From positions 1-14,756 of the forward strand of contig UQVU01000037.1 in the NCBI GenBank assembly GCA_900544475.1: a stretch of DNA of 14,756 nt. The letters run 5' to 3'. The DNA is from an uncultured Butyricicoccus sp. GTDB taxonomy: Bacteria; Bacillota; Clostridia; Oscillospirales; Butyricicoccaceae. The notes under the pieces were generated by a model. It did no database searches, was not told the DNA's origin, and worked only from the letters and a program-made list of their open reading frames with translations. Positions 1-6,502 of the stretch are shown here, in pieces; within the stretch, counting starts at the first letter, position 1; every line of letters starts with the position of its first letter. A program made the position numbers and the translations under genes.

Positions 1-2
1 GC

Positions 3-1535
3 GGCGCACTTCCGACCGCCTTTGCGGGCTACGAAAACTTTACCGCCAAAACGACCTACACGGACGGCCGTTTTTCCGACGTTTCCACGGCGGACTGGTT
101 CTATGAAAACGTCCGTGCGTCCTACGAATACGACCTGGTAAACGGCTTCAGCGACGGCAAATTTCACCCGAACGAGAACCTGACCATCGGTCAGGCGATC
201 AAGCTGGCGGCGTGCCTCAACAGCCTGTACAGCAGCGGCACGGCGGATTTTGCGTCCTCGACGCCGTGGTATCAGACCTATGTGGACTACGCGCAGCGCA
301 ACGGCATCCTGACCCAGACGTTCGACAACTGCAACGCCCCGGCAACGCGCAGCGAGTTCGCGGCCGTTCTCGCGGGCGCTCTGCCGCGCGGTGCGCTCCA
401 GCCCATCAACAGCATCGCGGACGGCGCGATTCCGGACGTTTCCGCCTCGGCGGAGAACGCGGACGCCATCTATCTGCTCTATCGGGCGGGCGTGCTGACC
501 GGCTCGAACGGCGGCCGGTTCAAGCCGAACGACCCTATCCGCCGCAGCGAAGTCGCGGCCATTATCACCCGCATGGCGGTGCCGAGCCTGCGCCAGAGCG
601 TCACCATCGACACGGACACGCCTGCGAAAAACGTGCTTTCCGCCGATGAAATCCTCGCAAAGTGCGGCCCGGCGGTGTTCAAGCTGACGAGCTACGACGC
701 CCGCGGCAACCTGCTCGGCATGGGCAGCGGCGTGGTGCTCTCCGCGAACGGCGACGCCGTCACCTGCGGCCATCTGGTCAACGGCGTGGCGCGGCTCGTG
801 GCGGAAATGGCGGACGGCACCAAGCGCGAGGTCAGCATCTACGCGCTCGACGCGGACTCCGACATCGCGCACATCCGCGTGGTCGGCACGGGTCTGCCGT
901 ATCTCGAAACCGCGAGCAGCCTTTCGACCGGCGACATCGTGTATGCGCTCGGCTATCCGGGCGGCGGCGCGGAAAAAGTGACCGAGGGCAAGGTGCTCGA
1001 CGCCGCGAACGGCGACTACCTCGTGCCGATGATCGAAACCACGGCGAAGGTCGTCAGCGGCAACTCGGGCGGCGCTCTCATCGACGGACAGGGCCGCGTG
1101 GTCGCCGTCACGGTCAGCAGCCGCACGGGCGGCAGCAGCTCGTTCTCCGTGCCGCTTTCCGTCCTCGACAAGCTCGGGGGCGCTTCGGCCGTCACCCCGG
1201 CGGAATATTCGCGCACGCACAAGCCGGACGCGGATAAGTGCTACGACAACCTGTATCCGGTGCCGGATTTCGGTGAAATCAGCGGCGCGTCGCTCTTTGC
1301 GACCTCGCGCGACCGAGGCACGACCTGCTTCTACTACGCGCTGAGCGAGCTGCCCGACCTCGACCGCCAGCTGCTGCGCTACTACGCGGCGCTCGGCGAA
1401 AACACGTTCTACCAGTTCACGGAAAGCTCGTTCACCTCGTCGGCAGGCTATCTGCTGTCGGTCAAGCTGTACGAGACCACATGGGAGGGCATCGACGTCC
1501 TCGGCGTGTTCGTTTCGGGCATGCAGACGAGCTAA
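3..1535 (+). CDS. S-layer-homology domain trypsin-like serine protease (5' partial)
   Basis: This is probably a secreted, cell-wall-anchored serine protease. The reading frame is open from base 3, so the true start lies upstream; 510 residues are visible. The first residues (ALPTAFAG) look like the end of a signal peptide. Three S-layer-homology repeats follow, at about residues 24-75, 85-125 and 135-193 of the visible part (for example FSDVSTADWFYENV and GRFKPNDPIRRSEVAAIITR). Residues 222-395 form an HtrA/trypsin-like domain with His257 (CGHLVNG), Asp287 (DSDIAH) and Ser355 (GNSGGAL). SLH repeats normally bind pyruvylated wall polymers. I see no PDZ domain. The last ~110 residues match no family I recognise. 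The TAA stop runs directly into a multi-hairpin element. The substrate is unknown. Confidence 0.85.
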   Translation, partial: GALPTAFAGYENFTAKTTYTDGRFSDVSTADWFYENVRASYEYDLVNGFSDGKFHPNENLTIGQAIKLAACLNSLYSSGTADFASSTPWYQTYVDYAQRNGILTQTFDNCNAPATRSEFAAVLAGALPRGALQPINSIADGAIPDVSASAENADAIYLLYRAGVLTGSNGGRFKPNDPIRRSEVAAIITRMAVPSLRQSVTIDTDTPAKNVLSADEILAKCGPAVFKLTSYDARGNLLGMGSGVVLSANGDAVTCGHLVNGVARLVAEMADGTKREVSIYALDADSDIAHIRVVGTGLPYLETASSLSTGDIVYALGYPGGGAEKVTEGKVLDAANGDYLVPMIETTAKVVSGNSGGALIDGQGRVVAVTVSSRTGGSSSFSVPLSVLDKLGGASAVTPAEYSRTHKPDADKCYDNLYPVPDFGEISGASLFATSRDRGTTCFYYALSELPDLDRQLLRYYAALGENTFYQFTESSFTSSAGYLLSVKLYETTWEGIDVLGVFVSGMQTS

Positions 1536-1780
1536 GCTGTCGCGAAACCACGGTTTTCGCCGACAAGCTGTGTTCTGACAGCGCGGGGCGCCGCAGAACA
1601 CGGACGGAGAAAAGTTCCTATGCAGAATCTTTTCTCTCTCAGAGTATAAAAACCGAGGTACACGCCCCCGGTGCTTATGAATTTGCTTCGCAAATTCTAT
1701 TTTATGCGCGCTTTCGCGCGGAACGGCGCGGTATAAACTTTCGCTATCGGAGGGCACAGGAAACTGCGCCCTCTTTTCTT
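1534..1780 (+). repeat. Multi-hairpin 3' element, copy A
   Basis: The element begins at the stop codon of the SLH protease and aligns along its length with the reverse complement of 6272-6500 (copy B). Successive hairpins can be drawn: 1538-1566 (TGTCG and CGAAAC arms), 1571-1600 (TGTTCTG/CAGAACA), 1607-1636 (GAGAAAAG/CTTTTCTC), 1652-1672 (ACCGAGG/CCCCGGT with one mismatch), 1680-1696 (AATTTGC/GCAAATT), 1706-1720 (CGCGC/GCGCG) and the terminator at 1751-1780. Blocks shared with copy B include CCGACAAGCTGTGTTCTGA, ACACGGACGG and the loop TTCCTATGCAGAA. Several stems differ in sequence between copies but still pair. It could be a structured 3' UTR RNA or a dispersed palindromic repeat. I do not recognise the family. 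Confidence 0.75.
1751..1780 (+). terminator. Intrinsic terminator closing the SLH protease transcript
   Basis: The hairpin is AGGGC-A-CAG, loop GAAA, CTG-C-GCCCT, with one internal A/C mismatch. It is followed by the T-rich tail CTTTTCTT. It is the last hairpin of the copy A element and ends just before the promoter of the next gene. Confidence 0.7.
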
Positions 1781-1783
1781 ATC

Positions 1784-1813
1784 TTTACAACCACGGCTTT
1801 TCTGTGCTATAAT
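1784..1813 (+). promoter_or_regulatory. Sigma-A-type promoter for the CbiE/CbiT-like gene
   Basis: A perfect -10 TATAAT lies at 1808-1813, preceded by TGC (an extended -10). TTTACA at 1784-1789 is a one-mismatch -35 box with an 18-nt spacer. The predicted start is near 1820, giving a 5' UTR of about 55 nt. Confidence 0.75.
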
Positions 1814-1874
1814 GATAAAAAGCTGAAAAAGAGTCGTTTCAACTTGTGCATGATAGACAAAAGGAGTGACCGTT

Positions 1875-2774
1875 ATGGCAAACCGAATGTTCGGCAACTC
1901 GCAGATCCTCGCATGGCTGCAATACTACGCGGAAAACACGGAGATCGACCTTGAAAAGGTGAAAATTCTCGATATTACCCGCAAGAACAAAAACCTGATC
2001 CCGACCGTGGAATCCAATGACGCGGTTCTCGTGTTCACCGAGGCGGGTCATGCGGACATCTTCTACCGTATGTGGAGCGCCGGTCTGGGCGACTGCGACG
2101 TATGGTACAACACCGGTTCCGAGCCGTCCGGCCCGATCGAGCACAGCAAGCTCAAGAACATGATCGACCGCGGCATCAACGCCTCCGCCGCCATGCTCAT
2201 CCTCAATCCGAACGCCCGCTCCACCTACAAGATCGGTATGCACAACACGAGCTTCTCGCGCGGCTCTATCCACTACGTCGGCAGCGAGATCCGCGCCGTC
2301 ATCCTCAACAAGATGCACATGGCGTCCGACGACACGGTATGCGTGATTTCGGGCGAGTCTATCGCGGTCGAAGCCGCGCTCATCGCAGGGGAGGGCACGG
2401 TCATCGCGGTCGAGTACAACGGAAACGACCGCCGCACGATGGAGGAAAACATCGAGCAGTTCGGCCTCAACAACATTGCTATCATCGACCACGTAGACGA
2501 CGAGAGCATGAAGGACCTGCCGGTTCCGTCGCTCGCCATGCTAGTCGCGAGCGCGAGCATGGAGCAGGAAATCGCCTGCCTGCTGCGCCTTAACCCGCAC
2601 ATGGAGTTCGTGATCTACACGCTCGACTTCCGCTGCGCCGCCGCGCTGCCCGACCTGTTCGCGAAGTTCGGCATCGGTGAGACCGAGGTCATTCAGATTT
2701 CGGTGTCCAAGATGAACGCCAAGCACAATTTCGAGGCTGAGCCTGCACCGTGGCTGATTACGGGCCGCGCCTGA
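1875..2774 (+). CDS. Orphan CbiE/CbiT (CobL-like) methyltransferase-related protein
   Basis: A 299-residue protein. The ATG at 1875 has AAAGGAG at 1860-1866 at good spacing; the in-frame GTG at 1866 overlaps that site and is unlikely to be the start. Residues 50-130 resemble the C-terminal part of CbiE (precorrin C5-methyltransferase), including the MLILNPNA segment. Residues 135-299 resemble CbiT (precorrin C15-methyltransferase): SEIRAVILNKM, then AVEAALIAGEGTVIAVEYN, and an ending EVIQISVS...WLITGRA typical of that family. Where CbiT carries a glycine-rich SAM loop, this protein has VISGESIAVEAAL, and the N-terminal CbiE SAM loop is absent. It is shorter than a normal CbiE-CbiT fusion (about 400 residues) and no other cobalamin gene is nearby. 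A corrin methyltransferase role is therefore doubtful; the family relation is fairly secure and the function unknown. Confidence 0.65.
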   Translation: MANRMFGNSQILAWLQYYAENTEIDLEKVKILDITRKNKNLIPTVESNDAVLVFTEAGHADIFYRMWSAGLGDCDVWYNTGSEPSGPIEHSKLKNMIDRGINASAAMLILNPNARSTYKIGMHNTSFSRGSIHYVGSEIRAVILNKMHMASDDTVCVISGESIAVEAALIAGEGTVIAVEYNGNDRRTMEENIEQFGLNNIAIIDHVDDESMKDLPVPSLAMLVASASMEQEIACLLRLNPHMEFVIYTLDFRCAAALPDLFAKFGIGETEVIQISVSKMNAKHNFEAEPAPWLITGRA

Positions 2775-2850
2775 GTTTGACACACAGAGTTTGACAAAAG
2801 CTTAACTTTGTCCGCCGTAGAAAAACATCTGTTTTTGTGCGAAATGACGA

Positions 2851-2879
2851 TTGACAGTTTAAGGACATTTCCCTATAAT
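2851..2879 (+). promoter_or_regulatory. Consensus sigma-A promoter of the oxidoreductase operon
   Basis: TTGACA at 2851-2856 and TATAAT at 2874-2879 are both exact consensus boxes with an ideal 17-nt spacer. Transcription should begin near 2886, directly ahead of the T-box leader. Such a strong promoter fits control by attenuation downstream rather than by activation. Confidence 0.88.
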
Positions 2880-2885
2880 TATGTA

Positions 2886-3203
2886 CAGTGAAGCGCACCG
2901 CAAGAAAAACGGCGGAAAATGCGCATAACTCACAATTTCATCCACAAAAGATGATGATGGAGACAGTACGTTCCGAATGCCGAACGCGAAGCGAGCCGGG
3001 GTATGGTGCAAGCCCGGTGCAAGTAGGGCGGAGCCGAATATCACTCCGGAGTTGCAGCCCGAACTTTTTTCCGAGACAGTAGGTGCTGACGGCAGCTTTG
3101 CCGTTATCGAAGCCGCGTATGCCGGTACGCAGTAACGGGTGGTTAAACGAAGTGCTAATTTTACGAGCTTTCGTCCCTTTACGGGGATGAAGGCTCGTTT
3201 TTT
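2886..3203 (+). promoter_or_regulatory. T-box riboswitch leader, apparent isoleucine specifier
   Basis: Uncharged tRNA binding to this leader should switch a terminator to an antiterminator. Stem I base pairs GGAG 2959-2962 with CTCC 3044-3047. The specifier loop has AGTA at 2965-2968 on the 5' side and GAATATCA at 3036-3043 on the 3' side. Reading the triplet before the conserved A gives ATC (3040-3042), an isoleucine codon. The distal part has AGCGAG (2990-2995) and a CCGGG/CCCGG hairpin whose loop carries GGTG (3005-3008). AGTAGG (3078-3083) is followed by stem III (ACGGCA/TGCCGT, 3089-3104). The T-box sequence GGGTGGTTAAACG (3137-3149) can pair through GGG and ACG with CGTCCC (3172-3177). 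T in TGGT would match the A73 discriminator of tRNA-Ile. A one-base shift would give TAT (Tyr), which I consider less likely. Confidence 0.85.
3163..3203 (+). terminator. T-box attenuator terminator
   Basis: A long hairpin pairs ACGAGCTTTCGTCCC with GGGATGAAGGCTCGT through G/T wobbles around a short TTAC-type loop, followed by a T run (3198-3203). Its 5' arm contains the CGTCCC that would otherwise pair with the T-box sequence, the expected mutually exclusive arrangement. Confidence 0.85.
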
Positions 3204-3245
3204 GTTGTTCCGGCACGGATAACATAGGATACAGGAGGAAACAGC

Positions 3246-3821
3246 ATGAAAAACATGGTCGAAATCCGCTGGCACGGCCGCGGCGGTCAGGGCGCAAAGA
3301 CCGCGTGCCTGCTGCTCGCGGACGCGGCGTTCGCATCGGGCAAGTATGTACAGGGCTTCCCGGAGTACGGTCCGGAGCGCATGGGCGCACCGATCACCGC
3401 CTACAACCGCATTTCTGACGAGAGATGCACCATTCATTCCAACATCTACAACCCGGATTACGTCGTTGTCGTCGACGAGACGCTGCTCCAGTCGGTCGAT
3501 GTCACCCACGGTCTGAACCCGGAGGGCGCTATCGTCATCAACACCCACAAGTCCCCGGACGAAGTCCGTCCGCTGCTGCGCGGCTACGAGGGCAAGGTGT
3601 TCACGCTGGACGCCCGTGCAATTTCCGAGCGTACCCTCGGCAAATACTTCCCGAACACCCCGATGCTCGCCGCCATCGTCAAGGTCAGCGGCGTGCTCGA
3701 CCCGTGGCGCTTTGTTTCCGACATGGAAACCTCGTTCAAGCATAAGTTTGCGACCAAGCCGCAGGTTATCGCAGGTAATATGGAATGTCTGACCCAGTCG
3801 CTCAAGGAGGTGCGCGGATAA
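3246..3821 (+). CDS. 2-oxoacid:ferredoxin oxidoreductase, gamma subunit
   Basis: A 191-residue gamma subunit of the POR/VOR family (pyruvate or ketoisovalerate oxidoreductase), the usual length. Near the N-terminus is the hallmark IRWHGRGGQGAKTA (GRGGQG at residues 11-16), followed by FPEYGPERMGAP and YVVVVDETLL, all typical of this domain, which helps bind CoA and complete the cytoplasmic complex. The ATG at 3246 follows AGGAGG at 3233-3238. The gene is the first of four in the order gamma-delta-alpha-beta and sits directly behind the T-box terminator. Its stop codon overlaps the next start (TAATG). The family is clear; the substrate cannot be read from this subunit. Confidence 0.92.
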   Translation: MKNMVEIRWHGRGGQGAKTACLLLADAAFASGKYVQGFPEYGPERMGAPITAYNRISDERCTIHSNIYNPDYVVVVDETLLQSVDVTHGLNPEGAIVINTHKSPDEVRPLLRGYEGKVFTLDARAISERTLGKYFPNTPMLAAIVKVSGVLDPWRFVSDMETSFKHKFATKPQVIAGNMECLTQSLKEVRG

Positions 3822-4126
3822 TGGCAAAGTGTGCAAAGGATATCAATGAACAGTCCACGTGGCAGGAGCTGACCCCGGGCGGCGAAATCTACGAGGGCGG
3901 TACCGCCCGCATGACCATCACCGGCGAATGGCGTGCGAACATCCCGGTCTGGGACCCGCAGAAGTGCAAGCAGTGCCTGCTGTGCGCACCGTTCTGCCCG
4001 GACGCTTCCATCCCGGTAACGGACGGCAAGCGCGGCGAATTTGACTTCGACCACTGCAAGGGCTGCGGCATCTGCTGGAAGGTGTGCCCCTTCGGCGCGA
4101 TCGACTTTGTAAAGGAGGAAAAGTGA
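3821..4126 (+). CDS. 2-oxoacid:ferredoxin oxidoreductase, delta (2x[4Fe-4S]) subunit
   Basis: A 101-residue ferredoxin-like subunit that should pass electrons from the thiamine diphosphate centre to external ferredoxin. Two [4Fe-4S] motifs are visible: CKQCLLCAPFCP (starting near residue 49) and CKGCGICWKVCP (near residue 79). An upstream ATG at 3785 is in frame, but ATG 3821 is preferred: it has AAGGAGG at 3804-3810, overlaps the gamma stop by one base (TAATG), and starts where family members start (MAK). The TGA stop overlaps the alpha start. The N-terminal ~45 residues match the usual delta-subunit lead-in (TWQELTPGG and TGEWR). Confidence 0.93.
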   Translation: MAKCAKDINEQSTWQELTPGGEIYEGGTARMTITGEWRANIPVWDPQKCKQCLLCAPFCPDASIPVTDGKRGEFDFDHCKGCGICWKVCPFGAIDFVKEEK

Positions 4127-5325
4127 TGAGCATTCGTGAGCGTATTTCGGGCAACGAGGCAGTTGCCTACGCAATGCGTCAGATCAACCCGGACGTATTT
4201 GCGGCTTTCCCGATCACTCCCTCTACCGAAATCCCGCAGTATTTTGCGCAGTATGTCGCAAACGGTCAGGTAGACACCGAGTACGTCACGGTCGAGTCCG
4301 AGCACTCCTCCATGTCCACCTGCATCGGCGCGGAGGCGGCAGGCTGCCGCGCGGTAACGGCTACTTCCTCCTGCGGCCTCGCGTTCATGTACGAGCTGCT
4401 GTATGTCGCCTCGTCCTCCCGTCTGCCCATCACGCTTGCGTGCGTCAACCGTGCGCTGACCGGCCCGATCAACATCAACAACGACCACTCCGACTCCATG
4501 GGCGCGCGCGATGCCGGTTGGATTCAGCTGTACGCCGAGAACAACCAGGAGGCGTATGACAACTACCTTCAGGCGATGCGCATCGCAGAAACCCCGGACG
4601 TCCGCCTGCCGATCATGGTCTGTCAGGACGGCTTCATCACCTCGCACGCAGTCGAAAACATCGAGCTTGAAGAGGACGAGGCGGTCAAGAAGTTCGTCGG
4701 CGAGTATAACCCGGAGCACGCCCTCATCGGCCGCGACACGCCGCTCGCTGTCGGCCCGTACGACGTTTCTCCGTACTACATGGAGCACAAGGTGCAGCAG
4801 GCCGAGGCGATGAAGAACGCCAAGAAGGCAATTCTGGACGTTGCAGCCGACTTCGAAAAGACCTTCGGCCGCAAGTACGGCTTCTTCGAGGAGTACCGTA
4901 TGGAGGACGCCGAGGTCGCTATCGTGCTCATCGGCTCGACCGCCGGTACGGCGAAGGCGTGCATCGACCAGCTCCGCGCCGCAGGCCGCAAGGTCGGCCT
5001 TGTCAAGCTGCGCGTGTTCCGTCCGTTCCCGGGCGAGGAGCTTGCAGCGGTGCTCAGCCACGTAAAGGCTGTCGCCGTCATGGACAAGAGCGAGGGCTTC
5101 TCCGCGTGCGGCGGCCCAATCTATGCCGAGACCTGCGCGGCGTGCTACGCGCTCGAAAACCGCCCGATCATGGTCAATATCGTCTACGGTCTGGGCGGCC
5201 GCGACGTCGCGACCGGCGACATCGCAAAGGTCTTTGACCATCTGTTCCTGCTTGTCAACAACGGCGGTCAGGGTCCGAAGTATATCCACATGGGTCAGCG
5301 CAGCAGCGCACCGGAGGTGTTCTGA
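4126..5325 (+). CDS. 2-oxoacid:ferredoxin oxidoreductase, alpha subunit
   Basis: A 399-residue alpha subunit of the POR/VOR family, about normal length (around 390). It carries the N-terminal pyrimidine-binding thiamine diphosphate domain (FPITPSTEIPQYF near residues 28-40, then VESEHSSMSTCIGAEAAG) and a transketolase C-terminal-like domain (AEVAIVLIGSTAGTAK and VGLVKLRVFRPFPGEEL). The ATG at 4126 has AAAGGAGG at 4111-4118 and overlaps the delta stop; an earlier in-frame start at 4084 would lie inside the delta gene. With beta it forms the catalytic core, which decarboxylates a 2-oxoacid to acyl-CoA, or the reverse using reduced ferredoxin. The sequence alone does not distinguish pyruvate from branched-chain substrates; the upstream isoleucine-type T-box favours branched-chain. 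Confidence 0.92.
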   Translation: MSIRERISGNEAVAYAMRQINPDVFAAFPITPSTEIPQYFAQYVANGQVDTEYVTVESEHSSMSTCIGAEAAGCRAVTATSSCGLAFMYELLYVASSSRLPITLACVNRALTGPININNDHSDSMGARDAGWIQLYAENNQEAYDNYLQAMRIAETPDVRLPIMVCQDGFITSHAVENIELEEDEAVKKFVGEYNPEHALIGRDTPLAVGPYDVSPYYMEHKVQQAEAMKNAKKAILDVAADFEKTFGRKYGFFEEYRMEDAEVAIVLIGSTAGTAKACIDQLRAAGRKVGLVKLRVFRPFPGEELAAVLSHVKAVAVMDKSEGFSACGGPIYAETCAACYALENRPIMVNIVYGLGGRDVATGDIAKVFDHLFLLVNNGGQGPKYIHMGQRSSAPEVF

Positions 5326-5326
5326 A

Positions 5327-6259
5327 ATGGCATATAATCACAAGGTTGAGCTTTCCAAGCCGGAGCGTTTCGTCGGCGGCCACCGTCTGTGCGCCGGCTG
5401 CGGCGCGGGTCTGGTCTGCCGCGGCATGATGCGCGCGCTCGACGAGGGCGACAAGGCGGTCATCTGCAACGCAACCTCCTGTCTCGAGGTTTCCTCGTTC
5501 CTCTATCCGTTTACCGCGTGGGAGGATTCCTACATCCACTCCGCTTTCGAGAACGCAGCTGCGACCTGCGGCGGCGTTGAGGCGGCGTACAACGTCATGA
5601 AGCGCCGCGGCAAAATCGACGACACCTACAAGTTCCTCGCCATCGGCGGCGACGGCGGCACCTACGACATTGGCTTCCAGTCGCTCTCCGGCGCGATGGA
5701 GCGCGGTCACGACATGGTGTACTTCTGCTACGACAACGAGGCGTACATGAACACCGGCATTCAGCGCTCGTCCTCGACGCCGCGCTTCGCGAGCGCGACC
5801 ACCACGCCGTCCGGCTCCTGCTCAGTGGGCAAGAAGCAGAACAAGAAGGACCTGACCGAAATCATGGCGGCGCACAACATCCCGTATGTTGCCCAGACCA
5901 CCTTCATCGGCAACTTCAAGGACTTCCACGAGAAGGCGCACCGCGCAATCTACACCGAAGGTCCGGCGTTCGTCAACGTCATGTCCCCGTGTCCGCGCGG
6001 CTGGCAGTACCCGACCGAAATGCTGCCGGAAATCTGCAAGATGGCAGTCGAAACCTGCGTCTGGCCGCTGTACGAGATCATCGACGGCGAATGGCATCTG
6101 AACTATATGCCGAAGAAGAAGCTGCCGGTCGAGGAGTTCATGAAGCTCCAGGGCCGCTTCAAGCACTGCTTCAAGCCGGGCAACGAGTGGACCATCGAGG
6201 CCGCCCAGCAGTATGTAGACGAGAAGTGGGAAAAGCTCCTCGCCCGCTGCGGCAAGTAA
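5327..6259 (+). CDS. 2-oxoacid:ferredoxin oxidoreductase, beta (TPP) subunit
   Basis: A 310-residue beta subunit, the usual length. It binds the thiamine diphosphate/Mg site through GGDGGTYDIG (residues 107-116) and DNEAYMNTG (136-144). It should hold the catalytic [4Fe-4S] cluster through Cys22 and Cys25 (LCAGCGAG), Cys52 (ATSCLEV) and Cys222 (SPCPRGW). The ATG at 5327 has GGAGG at 5313-5317 and lies one base after the alpha stop, so the genes are translationally coupled. An in-frame start at 5123 would overlap alpha deeply and is not credible. The gene ends the operon and is followed 15 bases later by a strong terminator. All key residues are present, so the complex should be active. Confidence 0.93.
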   Translation: MAYNHKVELSKPERFVGGHRLCAGCGAGLVCRGMMRALDEGDKAVICNATSCLEVSSFLYPFTAWEDSYIHSAFENAAATCGGVEAAYNVMKRRGKIDDTYKFLAIGGDGGTYDIGFQSLSGAMERGHDMVYFCYDNEAYMNTGIQRSSSTPRFASATTTPSGSCSVGKKQNKKDLTEIMAAHNIPYVAQTTFIGNFKDFHEKAHRAIYTEGPAFVNVMSPCPRGWQYPTEMLPEICKMAVETCVWPLYEIIDGEWHLNYMPKKKLPVEEFMKLQGRFKHCFKPGNEWTIEAAQQYVDEKWEKLLARCGK

Positions 6260-6271
6260 ATACAAAAAAAT

Positions 6272-6302
6272 AAAGGGCACGAGATAACTCGTGCCCTTTT
6301 CT
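6272..6302 (+). terminator. Bidirectional terminator between the oxidoreductase operon and fba
   Basis: A perfect 9-bp stem GGGCACGAG (6275-6283), loop ATAA, CTCGTGCCC (6288-6296), is flanked by A-rich sequence on the left and TTTT on the right. It works on the plus strand for the oxidoreductase operon. On the minus strand, where the tail is a longer T-rich run, it closes the fba transcript as the last hairpin of copy B. Confidence 0.88.
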
Positions 6303-6361
6303 GTGCTTCAAACGCGCGGCAGCGCGTATTAAAATAGCGTTTGCTGCGCAAACGCAAAAAA

Positions 6362-6387
6362 CCGAGGACATGCGCCTCGGTTTTTTT
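6362..6387. terminator. Second terminator-like hairpin within copy B
   Basis: CCGAGG (6362-6367) and CCTCGG (6375-6380) enclose a 7-nt loop. A run of A precedes the stem and a run of seven T follows (6381-6387), so it could terminate in either direction. The equivalent hairpin in copy A has lost the T run. Confidence 0.65.
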
Positions 6388-6502
6388 ACCCTGAGAGAGC
6401 AAAAAGTTTCTGCATAGGAACTTTTTGCCGTCCGTGTTATGCGGCGGGAACCGCCGTCAGAACACAGCTTGTCGGAAAAACGATAGTTTTTCGACAGCTT
6501 CC

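Larger units (their letters stand above)
6272..6500 (-). repeat. Multi-hairpin 3' element, copy B
   Basis: Read on the minus strand, the element starts 2 bases after the fba stop codon and aligns with copy A (1534-1780). Hairpins in minus-strand order: 6496-6471 (TGTCG plus AAAAAC/GTTTTT), about 6467-6433 (GGCGG/CCGCC core), 6428-6399 (GCAAAAAGT/ACTTTTTGC around the loop TTCCTATGCAGAA), 6380-6362 (CCGAGG/CCTCGG plus a T run), 6355-6337 (GCGTTTGC/GCAAACGC), 6327-6312 (ACGCGC/GCGCGT) and the terminator 6296-6275. The first, second, third, fifth and sixth stems differ from copy A at both arms yet still pair. Both copies point the same way as the gene they follow. Confidence 0.75.

Noticed and set aside
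2773..2796. CtsR operator near the end of the CbiE/T-like gene
   Set aside because: The GTCAAA-type half-sites are present, but their 14-base period does not match the 10-base period of the known CtsR box, and there is no stress gene downstream.
3039..3041. Tyrosine (TAT) as the T-box specifier
   Set aside because: In the usual alignment the specifier is the triplet just before a conserved purine on the 3' side of the loop, which gives ATC. TAT needs a one-base shift. It remains a minor alternative.
2859..3836. A 325-codon minus-strand frame across the T-box leader and gamma gene
   Set aside because: It runs opposite a structured leader and a conserved subunit gene and has no family signal.
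3889..5289. A 466-codon minus-strand frame across the delta and alpha subunit genes
   Set aside because: It is a compositional shadow of well-supported plus-strand genes with tight operon spacing, and it has no domain of its own.
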